A stretch of 64,000 bases of DNA, from assembly GCF_011761945.1 (NCBI RefSeq), contig NZ_JAASQV010000001.1, positions 1,674,001 through 1,738,000 of the forward strand, read 5' to 3'. Made by a program: the position numbers and the translations under genes. Positions 10,672 through 19,500 of the stretch are shown here, piece after piece. The number at the start of each line of letters is the position of its first letter. The stretch's first letter is position 1. This stretch comes from Sphingomonas leidyi. Lineage in GTDB: Bacteria; Pseudomonadota; Alphaproteobacteria; Sphingomonadales; Sphingomonadaceae. Below the pieces are notes generated by a model. That model was not told where the DNA came from and did not search any database. It worked only from the letters and a program-made list of their open reading frames with translations.

Positions 10672-10773
10672 GCCGCCTCCATGCGCGCCGAACGCACGAT
10701 CCGCCTTGTCGCTCCCGCTGGCAAGCAGGAACGCGCGGCGCTATCCTGGCCGGCGGGAGAAGGGGGAGGCACG

Positions 10774-11400
10774 ATGTTCAAGCCGATCGCACATAATCTT
10801 CAGCGGCTGACGCGGTTTTCGGGGCGGGACACGCGCGAGACCTTCTGGCCCTATGCCGTTACGCTGCTCGTGCTGGCGCTGGCCGCCTCCGCCCTGGTCG
10901 CAATGCCGCCCATGCTGGAGACGATGGCGAAGATGCAGCGCTTCGCGGTCGAGCATCCCGACCAGGCCACCGTCCGGCAGGGGCCCGGCTCCTATTCGAT
11001 CCAGATCCAGGGTTCCCATCCCGAGCTGATGCCCGACCTGCACGGCATGTTGCCGGGAATGGCAATCATCCTGCTCGTCTTCGTGGCGCTGGTGGCTGCC
11101 GCGGTGGTACGGCGGCTGCACGATCGCGGGACCAGCGGCGCCTGGGCGCTGCCGCCCCTCGTCTTCCTCGCGATCGGCATGGCGCTGACGCCACGGCTGC
11201 TCGACGCCAGGCACGGCGGGCCGGACCTGTCCCTCCTGCCCTTGCTGTTCGTCAACAACCTCCTCTACCTCGCCGCGCTTGGCTGGCTGGCGATCCTGCT
11301 GATGCGGGACGGGACCATAGGCCCCAATCGCCATGGCGAGGACCCGACGCCTGCGGAAGTACGCCAGCGGCGGCGATCGCCGCCGCGCCCGCGCGACTGA
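10774..11400 (+). CDS. DUF805 family inner-membrane protein
   Basis: The 208-residue protein starts MFKPIAHNLQRLTRFSGRDTRETFW, the classical DUF805 opening (an aromatic FSGRDxRxxFW stretch before the first membrane helix). Hydrophobic segments lie near residues 27-46, 90-112, about 125-142 and 155-180; the family motif with VVRRLHDRGTSG sits between helices. A strong ribosome site (GGGGGAGG) precedes the ATG at 10774; the frame is open upstream but that part is antisense to PPK2. Function is unknown for the family. The last ~20 residues are basic and proline-rich. Confidence 0.88.
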   Translation: MFKPIAHNLQRLTRFSGRDTRETFWPYAVTLLVLALAASALVAMPPMLETMAKMQRFAVEHPDQATVRQGPGSYSIQIQGSHPELMPDLHGMLPGMAIILLVFVALVAAAVVRRLHDRGTSGAWALPPLVFLAIGMALTPRLLDARHGGPDLSLLPLLFVNNLLYLAALGWLAILLMRDGTIGPNRHGEDPTPAEVRQRRRSPPRPRD

Positions 11401-11413
11401 GCGGCCCGCCGGA

Positions 11414-11938
11414 TCAGTTGGGCGCGTCGGCCGCCGTCTCCGCCTGCATCGCCTTGATCTCCGCAGGCGACATGGGCGGGCCATAGGCATCCTCGCCGCA
11501 TTTGTCGTGCAGCGCCTGGGAAGCGGCGACCATGCGTTCGCTCAGGGCGATCTGGCGGTCCATCGACCCCTGCATGTCCTTCGGCACGCCGCGCATCCCG
11601 GCACCCGCCGCGCGCGATACCAGCGAGCTCACCATGCCGCCCCCCGGTATCATCGACAGCAGGCCGGCCGCGCGCATCGTCTCCTGGCGCGCCCGCAGCT
11701 TCTTCTGCATGTCGTTTGCCTGTTTCGACATCGCCACGCCCTCGCGCTGGATGTCGATCTCGATCTGGGAGACCTCGGCGCGGAGCGCGGCGCAGGCAGG
11801 ATCCTTCGCGGGCGCGGCCACGGGCGCGGCTGCCGGCGGCGGCGGAGTGGCGGGCACGTCCTGTGCCGCCGCCGGGCCCATGGGGCTCAGCAGCAGCGTT
11901 GCGGCGGCGAGGATCGCAGCGCGGGGATTTTGGGCCAT
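11414..11938 (-). CDS. Small exported protein of unknown function
   Basis: I do not recognise a family. The 174-residue product begins with a signal peptide (hydrophobic AAILAAATLLLSPMGPAAAQD, cleavage probably after AAA or AQ), then a Pro/Ala linker and a helical, possibly coiled-coil part with one Cys at the start (DPACAALRAEVSQIEIDIQ) and one near the end (HDKCGED) that could form a disulfide. A Gly-rich stretch (SMIPGGGMVSS) sits in the middle. I use the ATG at 11938; a TTG two codons upstream is less likely. It starts 2 bases after the stop of the serine hydrolase and is surely co-transcribed with it, so it may work with that enzyme in the periplasm. Confidence 0.75.
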   Translation of the reverse strand: MAQNPRAAILAAATLLLSPMGPAAAQDVPATPPPPAAAPVAAPAKDPACAALRAEVSQIEIDIQREGVAMSKQANDMQKKLRARQETMRAAGLLSMIPGGGMVSSLVSRAAGAGMRGVPKDMQGSMDRQIALSERMVAASQALHDKCGEDAYGPPMSPAEIKAMQAETAADAPN

Positions 11939-11940
11939 GG

Positions 11941-13314
11941 TCAATCGTCCGCCGGAGGATGGAGATCGGTGATCTTGCCCGCGGCATCGACCGCGAAGCG
12001 CCAGATCATCGCCTGGTTCTGGAAGGTGATCGCATAGCGGCGGACATGCTCGTCCTTGCCCGGCACGTCCTCGATCAGGCTCACCTGCTGGACCGGCCCG
12101 AGCGCGGCGAGCAGCGCCTGGCCGAAATCCTCGAGGAAGGGCACCGGCCCCTGCAGCGCGCCGGCGGCATAGCGGCCGCGATCGAGCTTGCCGGCCGCCG
12201 CCTCGGCCAGCGCCGCACGCATCAGCGCGGTGAGCGCGGGCGCGCCGTCGGGCAACACCACGGGCGGGGGCGCCGGCGGGAGGTAGAAATCGGCGACGCG
12301 GCGCGCCAGCAGCGGATAATAGCGCTGCTGGTTGGTCAGCACGATCACCGTCAGCCCTTCTCCCTCCGCATGGAGGATGTCGGCCAGCGCCGGGCCGCCG
12401 CTATGCCCCACCACCTTGACGCCATGCCAGGTGCCGGCGGTCCACCCCACGCCGAAGCCTGCCGGCTTGCCGGTCTTGAGCAGGGGTGGCGTCTGGAGCA
12501 GCACCCGGCTCTCGGGCTTGAGCAGTTCGCCCCGATCGAGTGCGGCGAACAGCGCCGCCAGGTCGCGCGCCGAGCTGAACAGACCGCCCGCCGCATAGCC
12601 GGTCTCGCCATAGAGGAAGCCGCTGATCCGCTGCTCGCCATCCTTCCAGGCATGGACGGTCGCGCGCCGCGCCAGGGGCAGCGCCGAGCGGAACGGCCCC
12701 CATTGGCGCTCGTCGTTGAAGCCGGTGTCCATCAAACCGAGCGGCGCGCAGATCTCGTCGCGGAAGATCGCGGCGATGCCCTTGCCCGCCGCCTTCTCCA
12801 TCGCCGCGCGAAGCACGACGAAATCGGTGAAGCCATAGCGGGTCTCGGTGCCGGGCGCATAGGCGAGCGGCACCTTCTGCGCGGCGGCGACGGTTGCCGC
12901 CACATTGTCCGCATGCTCGCCCAACTGCTCGGGCAGGCCGGAGCTGTGGCTGGCGAGCTGGAGGATCGTGATCCCGCGCCAGGCGGCGGGCGCATCGGGG
13001 AAGAAGCGGTCCAGCGTGTCGTCAAGGCGCAGCTTGCCGGCCTCGACCAGCCGCATCAATGCGATGCCGGTGAAGATCTTGGTCGCGGACGCGGTCTGGA
13101 AGCGCGTCTCGGGCGTGACGGGCGCATCCCATTCGAGATTGGCGAGCCCGTAGCTGCGCATCGTCTCGACCTTGCCCTTGCGCACCACCGCGACCGCGAC
13201 GCCCGGGATATGTCCCACTTCCATCTGGCGACGGATATAGTCGTCGATCCCGTCGGCCCGGACGGGCACCGCCGCGACCATGGCCAAGGCGGCCGCCATT
13301 CCCAACATGCGCAT
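11941..13314 (-). CDS. Exported serine hydrolase, beta-lactamase/PBP-like (class C type)
   Basis: A 457-residue protein with a signal peptide (MRMLGMAAALAMVAAVPVRADG) and a class-C beta-lactamase-like domain. The nucleophile motif SxxK is SATK in FQTASATKIFTG. The second motif is degenerate: at the YxN position the sequence reads YGF (PGTETRYGFTDF), so the Tyr is kept but the Asn is not. VGHSGG near residue 310 stands in for the third motif. Members include D-aminopeptidases, esterases and PBP4*-like enzymes; true beta-lactamase activity is unlikely. A GGGAGGG ribosome site supports the ATG at 13314. The C-terminal ~120 residues form an extra domain of the kind often seen in these hydrolases. 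Confidence 0.88.
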   Translation of the reverse strand: MRMLGMAAALAMVAAVPVRADGIDDYIRRQMEVGHIPGVAVAVVRKGKVETMRSYGLANLEWDAPVTPETRFQTASATKIFTGIALMRLVEAGKLRLDDTLDRFFPDAPAAWRGITILQLASHSSGLPEQLGEHADNVAATVAAAQKVPLAYAPGTETRYGFTDFVVLRAAMEKAAGKGIAAIFRDEICAPLGLMDTGFNDERQWGPFRSALPLARRATVHAWKDGEQRISGFLYGETGYAAGGLFSSARDLAALFAALDRGELLKPESRVLLQTPPLLKTGKPAGFGVGWTAGTWHGVKVVGHSGGPALADILHAEGEGLTVIVLTNQQRYYPLLARRVADFYLPPAPPPVVLPDGAPALTALMRAALAEAAAGKLDRGRYAAGALQGPVPFLEDFGQALLAALGPVQQVSLIEDVPGKDEHVRRYAITFQNQAMIWRFAVDAAGKITDLHPPADD

Positions 13315-13398
13315 GAAAAACCCTCCCGACACGAGCGGGGCGGGACTATCCGGCGCCGCGGCATCTCGGGAACGGCGCTGCGACCAAAGCCGACATTC

Positions 13399-14415
13399 TC
13401 ACTTCGAAGGCGCCATCCGCGCCGCATCAACCCGGTCTTCGAGCGGCCTGCCCGCCTCGGCGTCGGCGGCGCTGCGCAGCGTGGTCTCGGCGATGGCGGC
13501 CAGCGCTTCCTCGGTCAGGAACGCCTGGTGGCCGGTGATCAGCACGTTGGGGAAAGTGAGCAGCCGCTGGAACATGTCGTCCGAGACGATCTCGTTCGAC
13601 AGGTCCTCGAAGAACAGGTCGGCCTCCTGCTCGTACACGTCGAGCGCCACCGCGCCGACCTTGCGGCACTTCAGTCCCTCGATCAGCGCGGCGGTGTCGA
13701 TCAGGGCGCCGCGGCTGGTGTTGACGATCATCAGGCCCGGCCGGGCGGCCTCGATCGCCGCCCCGTCGATCAGGTGGCGCGTCTCGGGCGTGAGGGGGCA
13801 ATGGAGCGTGACGATCTCCGCCGCGCGCAGCAGCCGGTCGCGTGGCAGGTAGCGCACCCCGATCGCCTCCAGCGCCGGATCGGGATGCAGGTCGCTCGCC
13901 AGTACTTCGCAGCCGAAGCCGGCGCGCAGGCTGCGGGCGACCAGCGCGCCGATCTTGCCGGTGCCGATCACGCCGACGGTGCGGCCATGGAGGTTGCGGC
14001 CGATCAGCCCGTCCAGCGCGAAGTTGTTCTCGCGCACTCGGGCCCAGGCGCGGGGGATCTTGCGGTCGACCGCGAGCATCATGCCGATGGTGAACTCGGC
14101 AACCGCATGCGGCGAATAGGCGGGCACGCGGACGACGTCGATGCCCAGCCGCCGGGCAGCGGCGAGATCGACATTGTTGAAGCCGGCGCAGCGCAGGGCC
14201 ACCAGCCTGGTGCCGCCGGCGGCGAGAGTCTCCAGCACTTCGGCGTCGACGGTGTCGTTGACGAAGACGCACACCGCCTGGTGCCCGGCCGCCAGCGCGG
14301 CGGTGGCAGGCTCCAGCCGGGGTTCGAGGAAAAGCAGGTCGTGCCCATAGGGGGCGTTCGCCTCGACGAGGAAGCGGCGGTCATAGGGCTTGGTGTTGAA
14401 GACGGCGATGCGCAT
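13399..14415 (-). CDS. D-2-hydroxyacid dehydrogenase (D-lactate dehydrogenase type)
   Basis: A complete 338-residue NAD-dependent D-isomer 2-hydroxyacid dehydrogenase. The nucleotide-binding glycine motif is GVIGTGKIG (about 150-158); the catalytic Arg lies in NTSRGALID, the Glu in [14 protein letters not shown] and the His in [13 protein letters not shown]. The long [15 protein letters not shown] segment and [11 protein letters not shown] start are typical of the fermentative D-lactate dehydrogenase (LdhA) group, which reduces pyruvate to D-lactate. It is flanked by sdaA upstream on the same strand, which produces pyruvate from serine, so the pairing makes metabolic sense. The exact substrate is inferred. 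Confidence 0.92.
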   Translation of the reverse strand: MRIAVFNTKPYDRRFLVEANAPYGHDLLFLEPRLEPATAALAAGHQAVCVFVNDTVDAEVLETLAAGGTRLVALRCAGFNNVDLAAARRLGIDVVRVPAYSPHAVAEFTIGMMLAVDRKIPRAWARVRENNFALDGLIGRNLHGRTVGVIGTGKIGALVARSLRAGFGCEVLASDLHPDPALEAIGVRYLPRDRLLRAAEIVTLHCPLTPETRHLIDGAAIEAARPGLMIVNTSRGALIDTAALIEGLKCRKVGAVALDVYEQEADLFFEDLSNEIVSDDMFQRLLTFPNVLITGHQAFLTEEALAAIAETTLRSAADAEAGRPLEDRVDAARMAPSK

Positions 14416-14481
14416 GCACTTCTCCTGCCGCCAGGACAGACGAAATCCGTCAAGGCTTCAAGTATGCATGCGCGCAGCCGC

Positions 14482-14501
14482 TCCCCGGCAAGGGCCGGGG
14501 A
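14482..14501. repeat. GC-rich intergenic hairpin (REP-like)
   Basis: TCCCCGGC and GCCGGGGA form an 8-bp stem with the loop AAGG. It lies between sdaA and the hydroxyacid dehydrogenase gene. The core matches the hairpin at 42139-42159 (CCCCGGC...GCCGGGG), suggesting a dispersed repeat family. No T-run follows. Confidence 0.5.
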
Positions 14502-14539
14502 TCAGTGGGTCGCCTGGGGAAACGTCGGGGGCTCTCGGA

Positions 14540-15931
14540 TCAGCAGGCCACCACGTTCACCGCAAGGCCGCCCTGGGCGGTTTCCTTGTACTTGGAGCGC
14601 ATGTCCTCGCCGGTCTGGCGCATCGTCTCGATCACGGCATCCAGGCTGACGACGTGGCTGCCGTCCCCGTGCATCGCCAGATAGGCGGCGTTGATCGCCT
14701 TGATCGCGCCCATGGTGTTGCGCTCGATGCAGGGGATCTGGACCAGGCCGCCAATGGGATCGCAGGTGAGGCCGAGATTATGCTCCATGCCGATCTCGGC
14801 GGCATTCTCGATCTGGGCGTTGGTGGCGCCGAGCGCAGCGGCCAGTCCCGCCGCGGCCATCGAGCAGGCGACGCCCACCTCGCCCTGGCAACCCATTTCG
14901 GCGGCGGAGATCGAGGCGCGCTTCTTGTAGAGGAAGCCGATCGCCGCGGTGGTGAGCAGGAAGGTGCGCGATCCCGCCGGCGTGGGATTGGCGCAGAAGG
15001 TTTCGTAATAGCGCAACACCGCCGGGATCACGCCCGCCGCCCCGTTGGTCGGCGCGGTGACGACGCGGCCGCCCGCGGCATTCTCCTCGTTCACCGCGAG
15101 CGCCCAGAGGCTCACCCAGTCGAACACCAGCGAGGGGTCGCTGCGCGGCCCGCGCGCGAGCAGGCGGTTGTGGAGGTCGCGGGCGCGGCGCTTGACCTTG
15201 AGGCCGCCGGGCAATTCCCCTTCCCCGCGGCAGCCCCGATCGATGCAGGCGGACATGGCGGCACGCAGGCTGTCGAGGAACGCATCGGTCTCGGCATCGT
15301 CGCGCCAGGCGGCTTCGTTCGCGCGGACGATGTCGGCGATCGAGGCGCCCTGGGCTTCGGCGACCGCAAGCAGTTCGGCCGCCGAAGTGAAGGCGAACGG
15401 AAGCTTCACATTGCTTTGCGGCGGTTCGCATCCGCCCTCGACGATCGCGCCGCCGCCGATCGAGTAGTAGAAGGTCTCCCAGGGCTCTCCCTCGGGATAG
15501 TGCGCGACGAAGCGCATGCCGTTCGGATGGGCGGGCAGGAACTTGTCGTCGCGGAAGATCAGGTGGCGCCCCTCGACAAAGGGCACCACGACATGGCCGC
15601 CCAGCGCGAGCTGCTGCTCGGCCCGGATCGTGGCGACCAGCGTGTTTACCGCATCGGGGTCGACGCTCTCGGGCTGGTAGCCGGCGAGGCCGAGGATCGT
15701 CGCGATATCGGTGGCGTGCCCCCGCCCGGTGAGCGCGAGCGACCCGAACAATTCGCAGGAGACCGAGGTTGGCGTGCCCCTGTCCAGCGCCTGCTCGGCA
15801 AAGGACGCGGCAGCGCGCATCGGGCCCACGGTATGCGAGCTCGACGGACCGATCCCGATGGTGAACAGGTCGGCGAGCCCGATGGTCGCCTCCGCCCGGG
15901 CACGGGCCCGCGCGGTGTTATCGTCAGACAT
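14540..15931 (-). CDS. sdaA: L-serine ammonia-lyase (iron-sulfur dependent serine dehydratase)
   Basis: A 463-residue single-chain L-serine dehydratase that deaminates serine to pyruvate and ammonia. The beta domain opens with DLFTIGIGPSSSHTVGPMRAA, and the alpha domain has the glycine-rich APTNGAAGVIPAVL and the cluster-ligand cysteines, including GCQGEVGVACSMA, and GLTCDPIGGLVQIPCIERN. Length and order match the one-chain SdaA of proteobacteria. The upstream region carries a direct repeat (15976-16003) that may bind a regulator. The C-terminus ends VNVVAC, also typical. Confidence 0.96.
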   Translation of the reverse strand: MSDDNTARARARAEATIGLADLFTIGIGPSSSHTVGPMRAAASFAEQALDRGTPTSVSCELFGSLALTGRGHATDIATILGLAGYQPESVDPDAVNTLVATIRAEQQLALGGHVVVPFVEGRHLIFRDDKFLPAHPNGMRFVAHYPEGEPWETFYYSIGGGAIVEGGCEPPQSNVKLPFAFTSAAELLAVAEAQGASIADIVRANEAAWRDDAETDAFLDSLRAAMSACIDRGCRGEGELPGGLKVKRRARDLHNRLLARGPRSDPSLVFDWVSLWALAVNEENAAGGRVVTAPTNGAAGVIPAVLRYYETFCANPTPAGSRTFLLTTAAIGFLYKKRASISAAEMGCQGEVGVACSMAAAGLAAALGATNAQIENAAEIGMEHNLGLTCDPIGGLVQIPCIERNTMGAIKAINAAYLAMHGDGSHVVSLDAVIETMRQTGEDMRSKYKETAQGGLAVNVVAC

Positions 15932-15975
15932 TCTCGCTCCTGCATCCCGGCTCTACCGGCCGGATGGCTCAATCT

Positions 15976-16003
15976 GGTTGTAGTTTAATGTCTGTAGGTT
16001 GTA
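15976..16003 (-). promoter_or_regulatory. TACAACC direct repeats upstream of sdaA
   Basis: On the minus strand the heptamer TACAACC occurs twice, 21 bases apart (15997-16003 and 15976-15982), in an unusually A/T-rich stretch 45-72 bases before the sdaA ATG. A 21-base period places both on the same face of the helix, as for a dimeric activator or repressor. A TTGAAG at 16012-16017 could be a -35 element. The regulator is not known. Confidence 0.35.
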
Positions 16004-16053
16004 TTTTTCTATCTTCAACCGCCCCAGCACCTTTCCCTTGGCTGGGAGCGGGC

Positions 16054-16416
16054 TCAGTTCGGACGGCGCCAGACTGCGAACGTGGTGTTTTCAGTGGAGG
16101 TCATGGCCTTGATCATCTCGGCATGATCAAAGGACGGCAGCGCGGAGAGATGGTCGATCACTGTCCCCTCCCCCGTAGCGCCTTGCGGAAAGGCACAGGC
16201 GAGTTGATCGTCGCGGCCGAATAGCAGCCACCAGACGTCCGCACCCCACGGCCCGCTATCGTCTGTTTCGATTGCGATTCCGGAAAGATCGTTCCCGCTC
16301 ACGGATTTGACCTGACCAGCGTCGTCACGAACGCTGATCAGGTCGCTTTCCACCATCACAGCCCATCTGCTCTCCGGCTCAAGCTGCCGAGGCCTTTTCC
16401 GAAACCATCCAAACAT
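16054..16416 (-). CDS. Small conserved-looking cytoplasmic protein, function unknown
   Basis: A 120-residue protein with no signal peptide or membrane segment. After a basic N-terminus (MFGWFRKRPRQLEPES) it has a compact domain with strong features: WAVMVESDLISV, a central ETDDSGPWGADVWWLLFG, and a C-terminal FAVWRRP. The DSGPWGxDVWW stretch looks like a conserved core that I recall from small hypothetical proteins in proteobacteria, but I assign no function. I prefer the ATG at 16416, which has a G-rich ribosome site about 7 bases upstream; two further in-frame starts lie upstream. It is on the same strand as sdaA and aspS but separated from both. Confidence 0.75.
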   Translation of the reverse strand: MFGWFRKRPRQLEPESRWAVMVESDLISVRDDAGQVKSVSGNDLSGIAIETDDSGPWGADVWWLLFGRDDQLACAFPQGATGEGTVIDHLSALPSFDHAEMIKAMTSTENTTFAVWRRPN

Positions 16417-16483
16417 GCCCATTCCCCCGAGAGGAACGAAACTATCTATCCGAGGTGCCGTCGGCAATCGGAGCAGGGATGCT

Positions 16484-18322
16484 TCAACCCGCCGAAGGAT
16501 CGACGATGCCGTCGGTGCCCTTCCTGGCGAGGTCCGCCGCCACCTGGGGCGCCAGGCGGATGTTGAGCTCCTTGAGCTGCTTCTCGCTGACGAACGAAGG
16601 CGCCTGCATCATCAGGTCCTCGGCCTTCTGCGTCATCGGGAAGACGATGACCTCGCGGATGTTCGGCTCGTCGGCGAGCAGCATCACGATGCGGTCGACG
16701 CCCGGGGCCGAGCCGCCGTGCGGCGGAGCGCCGAACTTGAAGGCGTTGATCATGCCCGCGAAGTTGGTGTCGACGTCTTCCTGGGTGTAGCCGGCGATCT
16801 CGAACGCCTTGTACATGATCTCCGGACGGTGGTTCCGGATCGCGCCCGACGACAGCTCGATGCCGTTGCAGACGATGTCGTACTGATAGGCGAGGATGTC
16901 GAGCGGATCCCTGGTCTCCAGCGCTTCCAGCTCGCCCTGCGGCATCGAGAAGGGGTTGTGGCTGAAGTCGACCTTCTTGGCGTCCTCGTCATATTCGAAC
17001 ATCGGGAAGTCGACGATCCAGCAGAATTCGAAGCGCTTCTTGTCGATCAGCTCGAGCTGCTCGGCGGCACGAGTGCGCGCCAGGCCGGCAAGCTTGGCGG
17101 CCTGGGCTTCCTTGCCGGCGGCGAAGAAGATCCCGTCATTGGGGCCGAGGCCCATGGCATCCGCAATCGCCTTCATGCCGTCCTGGCCATGGTTGTTGGC
17201 GATCGGGCCGCCGAACACGCCGTCCTTCTGGGTGGCATAGCCAAGGCCCGGAAAGCCTTCCGACTGGGCCCAGCTGTTCATGTCGTCGAAGAACTTGCGG
17301 CTCTTCTCGTGCGTGTTCGGCGCCGGCACGGCGCGGACCACGTCGCCGCCCTCGACGATCGAGGCGAAGCGGCCGAAGCCCGAGCCCCTGAAGAAGTCCG
17401 AGACGTCGGTGATCAGCAGCGGGTTGCGCAGGTCCGGCTTGTCGTTGCCGTATTTCAGCATCGACTCCCGATACGGGATGCGCTTGAACGGCAGCGCCGA
17501 GACCGAGCGGCCCATGCCCTCCCAGTCGGCGAATTCCTCGAACACGCCGTGCAGCACCGGCTCGATCGCCGCGAACACATCGTCCTGGGTGACGTAGCTC
17601 ATCTCGAAGTCGAGCTGGTAGAACTCGCCCGGCGAGCGATCGGCGCGAGCGTCCTCGTCGCGGAAGCAGGGCGCGATCTGGAAATATTTGTCGAAGCCGG
17701 CGACCATCAGCAGCTGCTTGAACATCTGCGGCGCCTGCGGGAGCGCGTAGAACTTGCCGGGGTGGACACGGCTCGGGACGAGATAGTCGCGGGCGCCCTC
17801 GGGCGAGGACGCCGTGAGAATCGGCGTCTGGAACTCGGTGAAGCCCTGTTCGATCATCCGGCGGCGCAGCGACGCGATCACGCTCGAGCGCAGCATGATG
17901 TTCTTGTGGACCTTCTCGCGGCGCAGATCGAGGAAACGGTTCCGCAGGCGGATTTCCTCGGGATACTCGTTGTCGCCGAACACGGGGAGCGGCAGTTCCT
18001 GCGCCTGGCTCTGGATCTTCGCCTCGGTGACGCGCAGCTCGACTTCGCCGGTCGGCAGGTTGGGGTTCACCGCCTCGGCCGCGCGGGAGACCACCTTGCC
18101 GGTCATCGTCACCACCGATTCGCTACGCAGCGACTCGATCACCTGAAAGGCCGGCCCGTCGACCTCGGTGACGATCTGGGTGATGCCGTAATGATCGCGC
18201 AAGTCGATGAAGACCAGGTCGCCATGGTCGCGCTTGCGGTGAACCCAGCCCGACAGGCGGACTTCCTGACCGACATCGGCGGCGCGGAGCTGGGCGCAGG
18301 TGTGCGTGCGGTAAGCGTGCAT
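16484..18322 (-). CDS. aspS: Aspartyl-tRNA synthetase
   Basis: A 612-residue bacterial-type (class IIb) AspRS that charges tRNA-Asp, and possibly tRNA-Asn, with aspartate. An N-terminal OB-fold anticodon domain ([26 protein letters not shown]) precedes the catalytic core with motif 2 ([24 protein letters not shown], in part), the bacterial GAD insertion, and motif 3 (GLDR-like [12 protein letters not shown]). I start at MHAYRTHTC (18322); an upstream in-frame codon adds 12 unlikely residues. A TTGACA lies about 53-58 bases before the ATG and could be its -35, but I see no good -10. Confidence 0.97.
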   Translation of the reverse strand: MHAYRTHTCAQLRAADVGQEVRLSGWVHRKRDHGDLVFIDLRDHYGITQIVTEVDGPAFQVIESLRSESVVTMTGKVVSRAAEAVNPNLPTGEVELRVTEAKIQSQAQELPLPVFGDNEYPEEIRLRNRFLDLRREKVHKNIMLRSSVIASLRRRMIEQGFTEFQTPILTASSPEGARDYLVPSRVHPGKFYALPQAPQMFKQLLMVAGFDKYFQIAPCFRDEDARADRSPGEFYQLDFEMSYVTQDDVFAAIEPVLHGVFEEFADWEGMGRSVSALPFKRIPYRESMLKYGNDKPDLRNPLLITDVSDFFRGSGFGRFASIVEGGDVVRAVPAPNTHEKSRKFFDDMNSWAQSEGFPGLGYATQKDGVFGGPIANNHGQDGMKAIADAMGLGPNDGIFFAAGKEAQAAKLAGLARTRAAEQLELIDKKRFEFCWIVDFPMFEYDEDAKKVDFSHNPFSMPQGELEALETRDPLDILAYQYDIVCNGIELSSGAIRNHRPEIMYKAFEIAGYTQEDVDTNFAGMINAFKFGAPPHGGSAPGVDRIVMLLADEPNIREVIVFPMTQKAEDLMMQAPSFVSEKQLKELNIRLAPQVAADLARKGTDGIVDPSAG

Positions 18323-18460
18323 GATTTCCGGGTCCTGAAAAGAAGGTCGCCGCCACACCGGATCAGAACTCGGTTGTCAAGGTGGCCCGCCCGTGATGTT
18401 CTCTCGAAAGGGGCGCGCGAAGGGCAATGAGGGGCAACTACGCAAGGGGGCGTGACGACC

Positions 18461-18694
18461 ATGGTCGATATCGTTGAAGGTGCCGCTGCGGGTGCATCGA
18501 TGGCGGAGGGTGGCTCGGGCAATGCTCCACCTACACCCCCGCCGCCGCCCCCACCACCACCACCACCTCCTCCTCCGCCGCCACCTGCACCACCCCCTCC
18601 TCCCCCTCCTCCGCCTGAAGAGGCGGAGCCCGCATGGAGAGACAACGACTCCGACTGGGAACTCCCGGCATTCCAAAGGGAACCGGAGCACTAG
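18461..18694 (+). CDS. Small proline-run protein (P17-A-P9)
   Basis: I recognise no family. The 77-residue product starts MVDIVEGAAAGASMAEGG, then has 17 consecutive prolines, one alanine and 9 more prolines, and ends with an acidic, Trp-containing tail (PEEAEPAWRDNDSDWELP). The proline codons are mixed (CCC, CCG, CCA, CCT), so the tract is a real peptide run and not a pure nucleotide microsatellite. Translation would require EF-P. There is no signal peptide. It ends 3 bases before a membrane-protein gene on the same strand, so the two are probably one unit. Such tracts usually act as rigid spacers or bind SH3/profilin-like partners; no role is assigned. Confidence 0.6.
   Translation: MVDIVEGAAAGASMAEGGSGNAPPTPPPPPPPPPPPPPPPPPAPPPPPPPPPEEAEPAWRDNDSDWELPAFQREPEH
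18536..18616 (+). repeat. CCN triplet repeat (polyproline tract)
   Basis: Seventeen CCN codons, one GCA and nine more CCN codons run without interruption inside the gene at 18461. The third base varies, with a local run of five CCA. The low complexity makes the tract prone to slippage and length change between strains. Confidence 0.9.
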
Positions 18695-18697
18695 CGG

Positions 18698-19447
18698 ATG
18701 GCCAGCAGCCCCGATCCGGGCGCCGCGCTGGTGGCGGCGAACGCCGCTGCCAGCACCAGCCTGCGGGAAACCGCCAAATGGCTGGTGAGCGGCGTTACCG
18801 CCACGGCGGTGGCAGTCTTTGCCGGGAGTTCTCTCACCAGGTTGGGCAGCCTCGACTTCACGAGCCAGCCAGTGCGTTTCTCGATCGCGATCGCCGGTGC
18901 GCTCCTGGGATTTGCCGGCCTGGGCCTGATACTTGCCCGGGCGATTTCCGTCCTCACCGTCGAGAGCTTCAGTTTTCGGCATCTGGTGTCGTCCGACGAA
19001 CCGAGGCTCGTGGCGATACGCACCAGGATCGAGAAAGGGCAGACTGGCGGCATGCCCGGCAACGCTGCGACCTTCAAAGAGCTTCTCGAGCGGACCGATG
19101 CCGCGAGAAGGGCGCCGGACAAGGCCAGCAGGACCCTGATGGCAAATTTCGACATGTTCCGGCCCAAGGTCATGGCCCAGGCCGGTTTCTTCAACGTGAA
19201 GGCGAAATTCGACCAGCTGGTCTGGGCATTGCGGTGCGGCAGCCCGATGGCGATCGTCGGATTCGGCCTCTTCGCATGGGCCGCAAACCCGCCCGAGCCC
19301 AAGCCGGCGACCGCCGGACCGGGCCCGCTCGTGGTCATCGGCCCGCAGGAAGTGGCTGCGACTCAAACGGCGCGGGCCTGCCCGCCGGCCAGGCTGCGCC
19401 ATTGCCCCACGCCTACGCCCGAACCGAGCCCGCTCATCGACAAATAG
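18698..19447 (+). CDS. Membrane protein of unknown function
   Basis: A 249-residue protein I cannot place. Two hydrophobic segments near residues 28-47 and 60-85 are followed by a ~110-residue helical, charged cytoplasmic-looking domain (VLTVESFSFRHLVSSDEPRL... TFKELLERTDAARRAP) and a third hydrophobic segment near 185-200 (MAIVGFGLFAWAAN). The C-terminal ~50 residues are proline-rich with two cysteines (ARACPPARLRHCPTPTP) and would lie across the membrane from the central domain. It follows the proline-run gene by 3 bases. Base composition is like its neighbours. Confidence 0.7.
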   Translation: MASSPDPGAALVAANAAASTSLRETAKWLVSGVTATAVAVFAGSSLTRLGSLDFTSQPVRFSIAIAGALLGFAGLGLILARAISVLTVESFSFRHLVSSDEPRLVAIRTRIEKGQTGGMPGNAATFKELLERTDAARRAPDKASRTLMANFDMFRPKVMAQAGFFNVKAKFDQLVWALRCGSPMAIVGFGLFAWAANPPEPKPATAGPGPLVVIGPQEVAATQTARACPPARLRHCPTPTPEPSPLIDK

Positions 19448-19500
19448 CGCCATGCGCACAGAATCTTTGTTCTTGCCGGATGATCGGTTATGGGCCTTGG

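Noticed and set aside
10774..11400. Tested as a start at an earlier codon in the open frame from 9811
   Set aside because: The upstream part is antisense to PPK2; the ATG at 10774 has a strong ribosome site and the DUF805 start.
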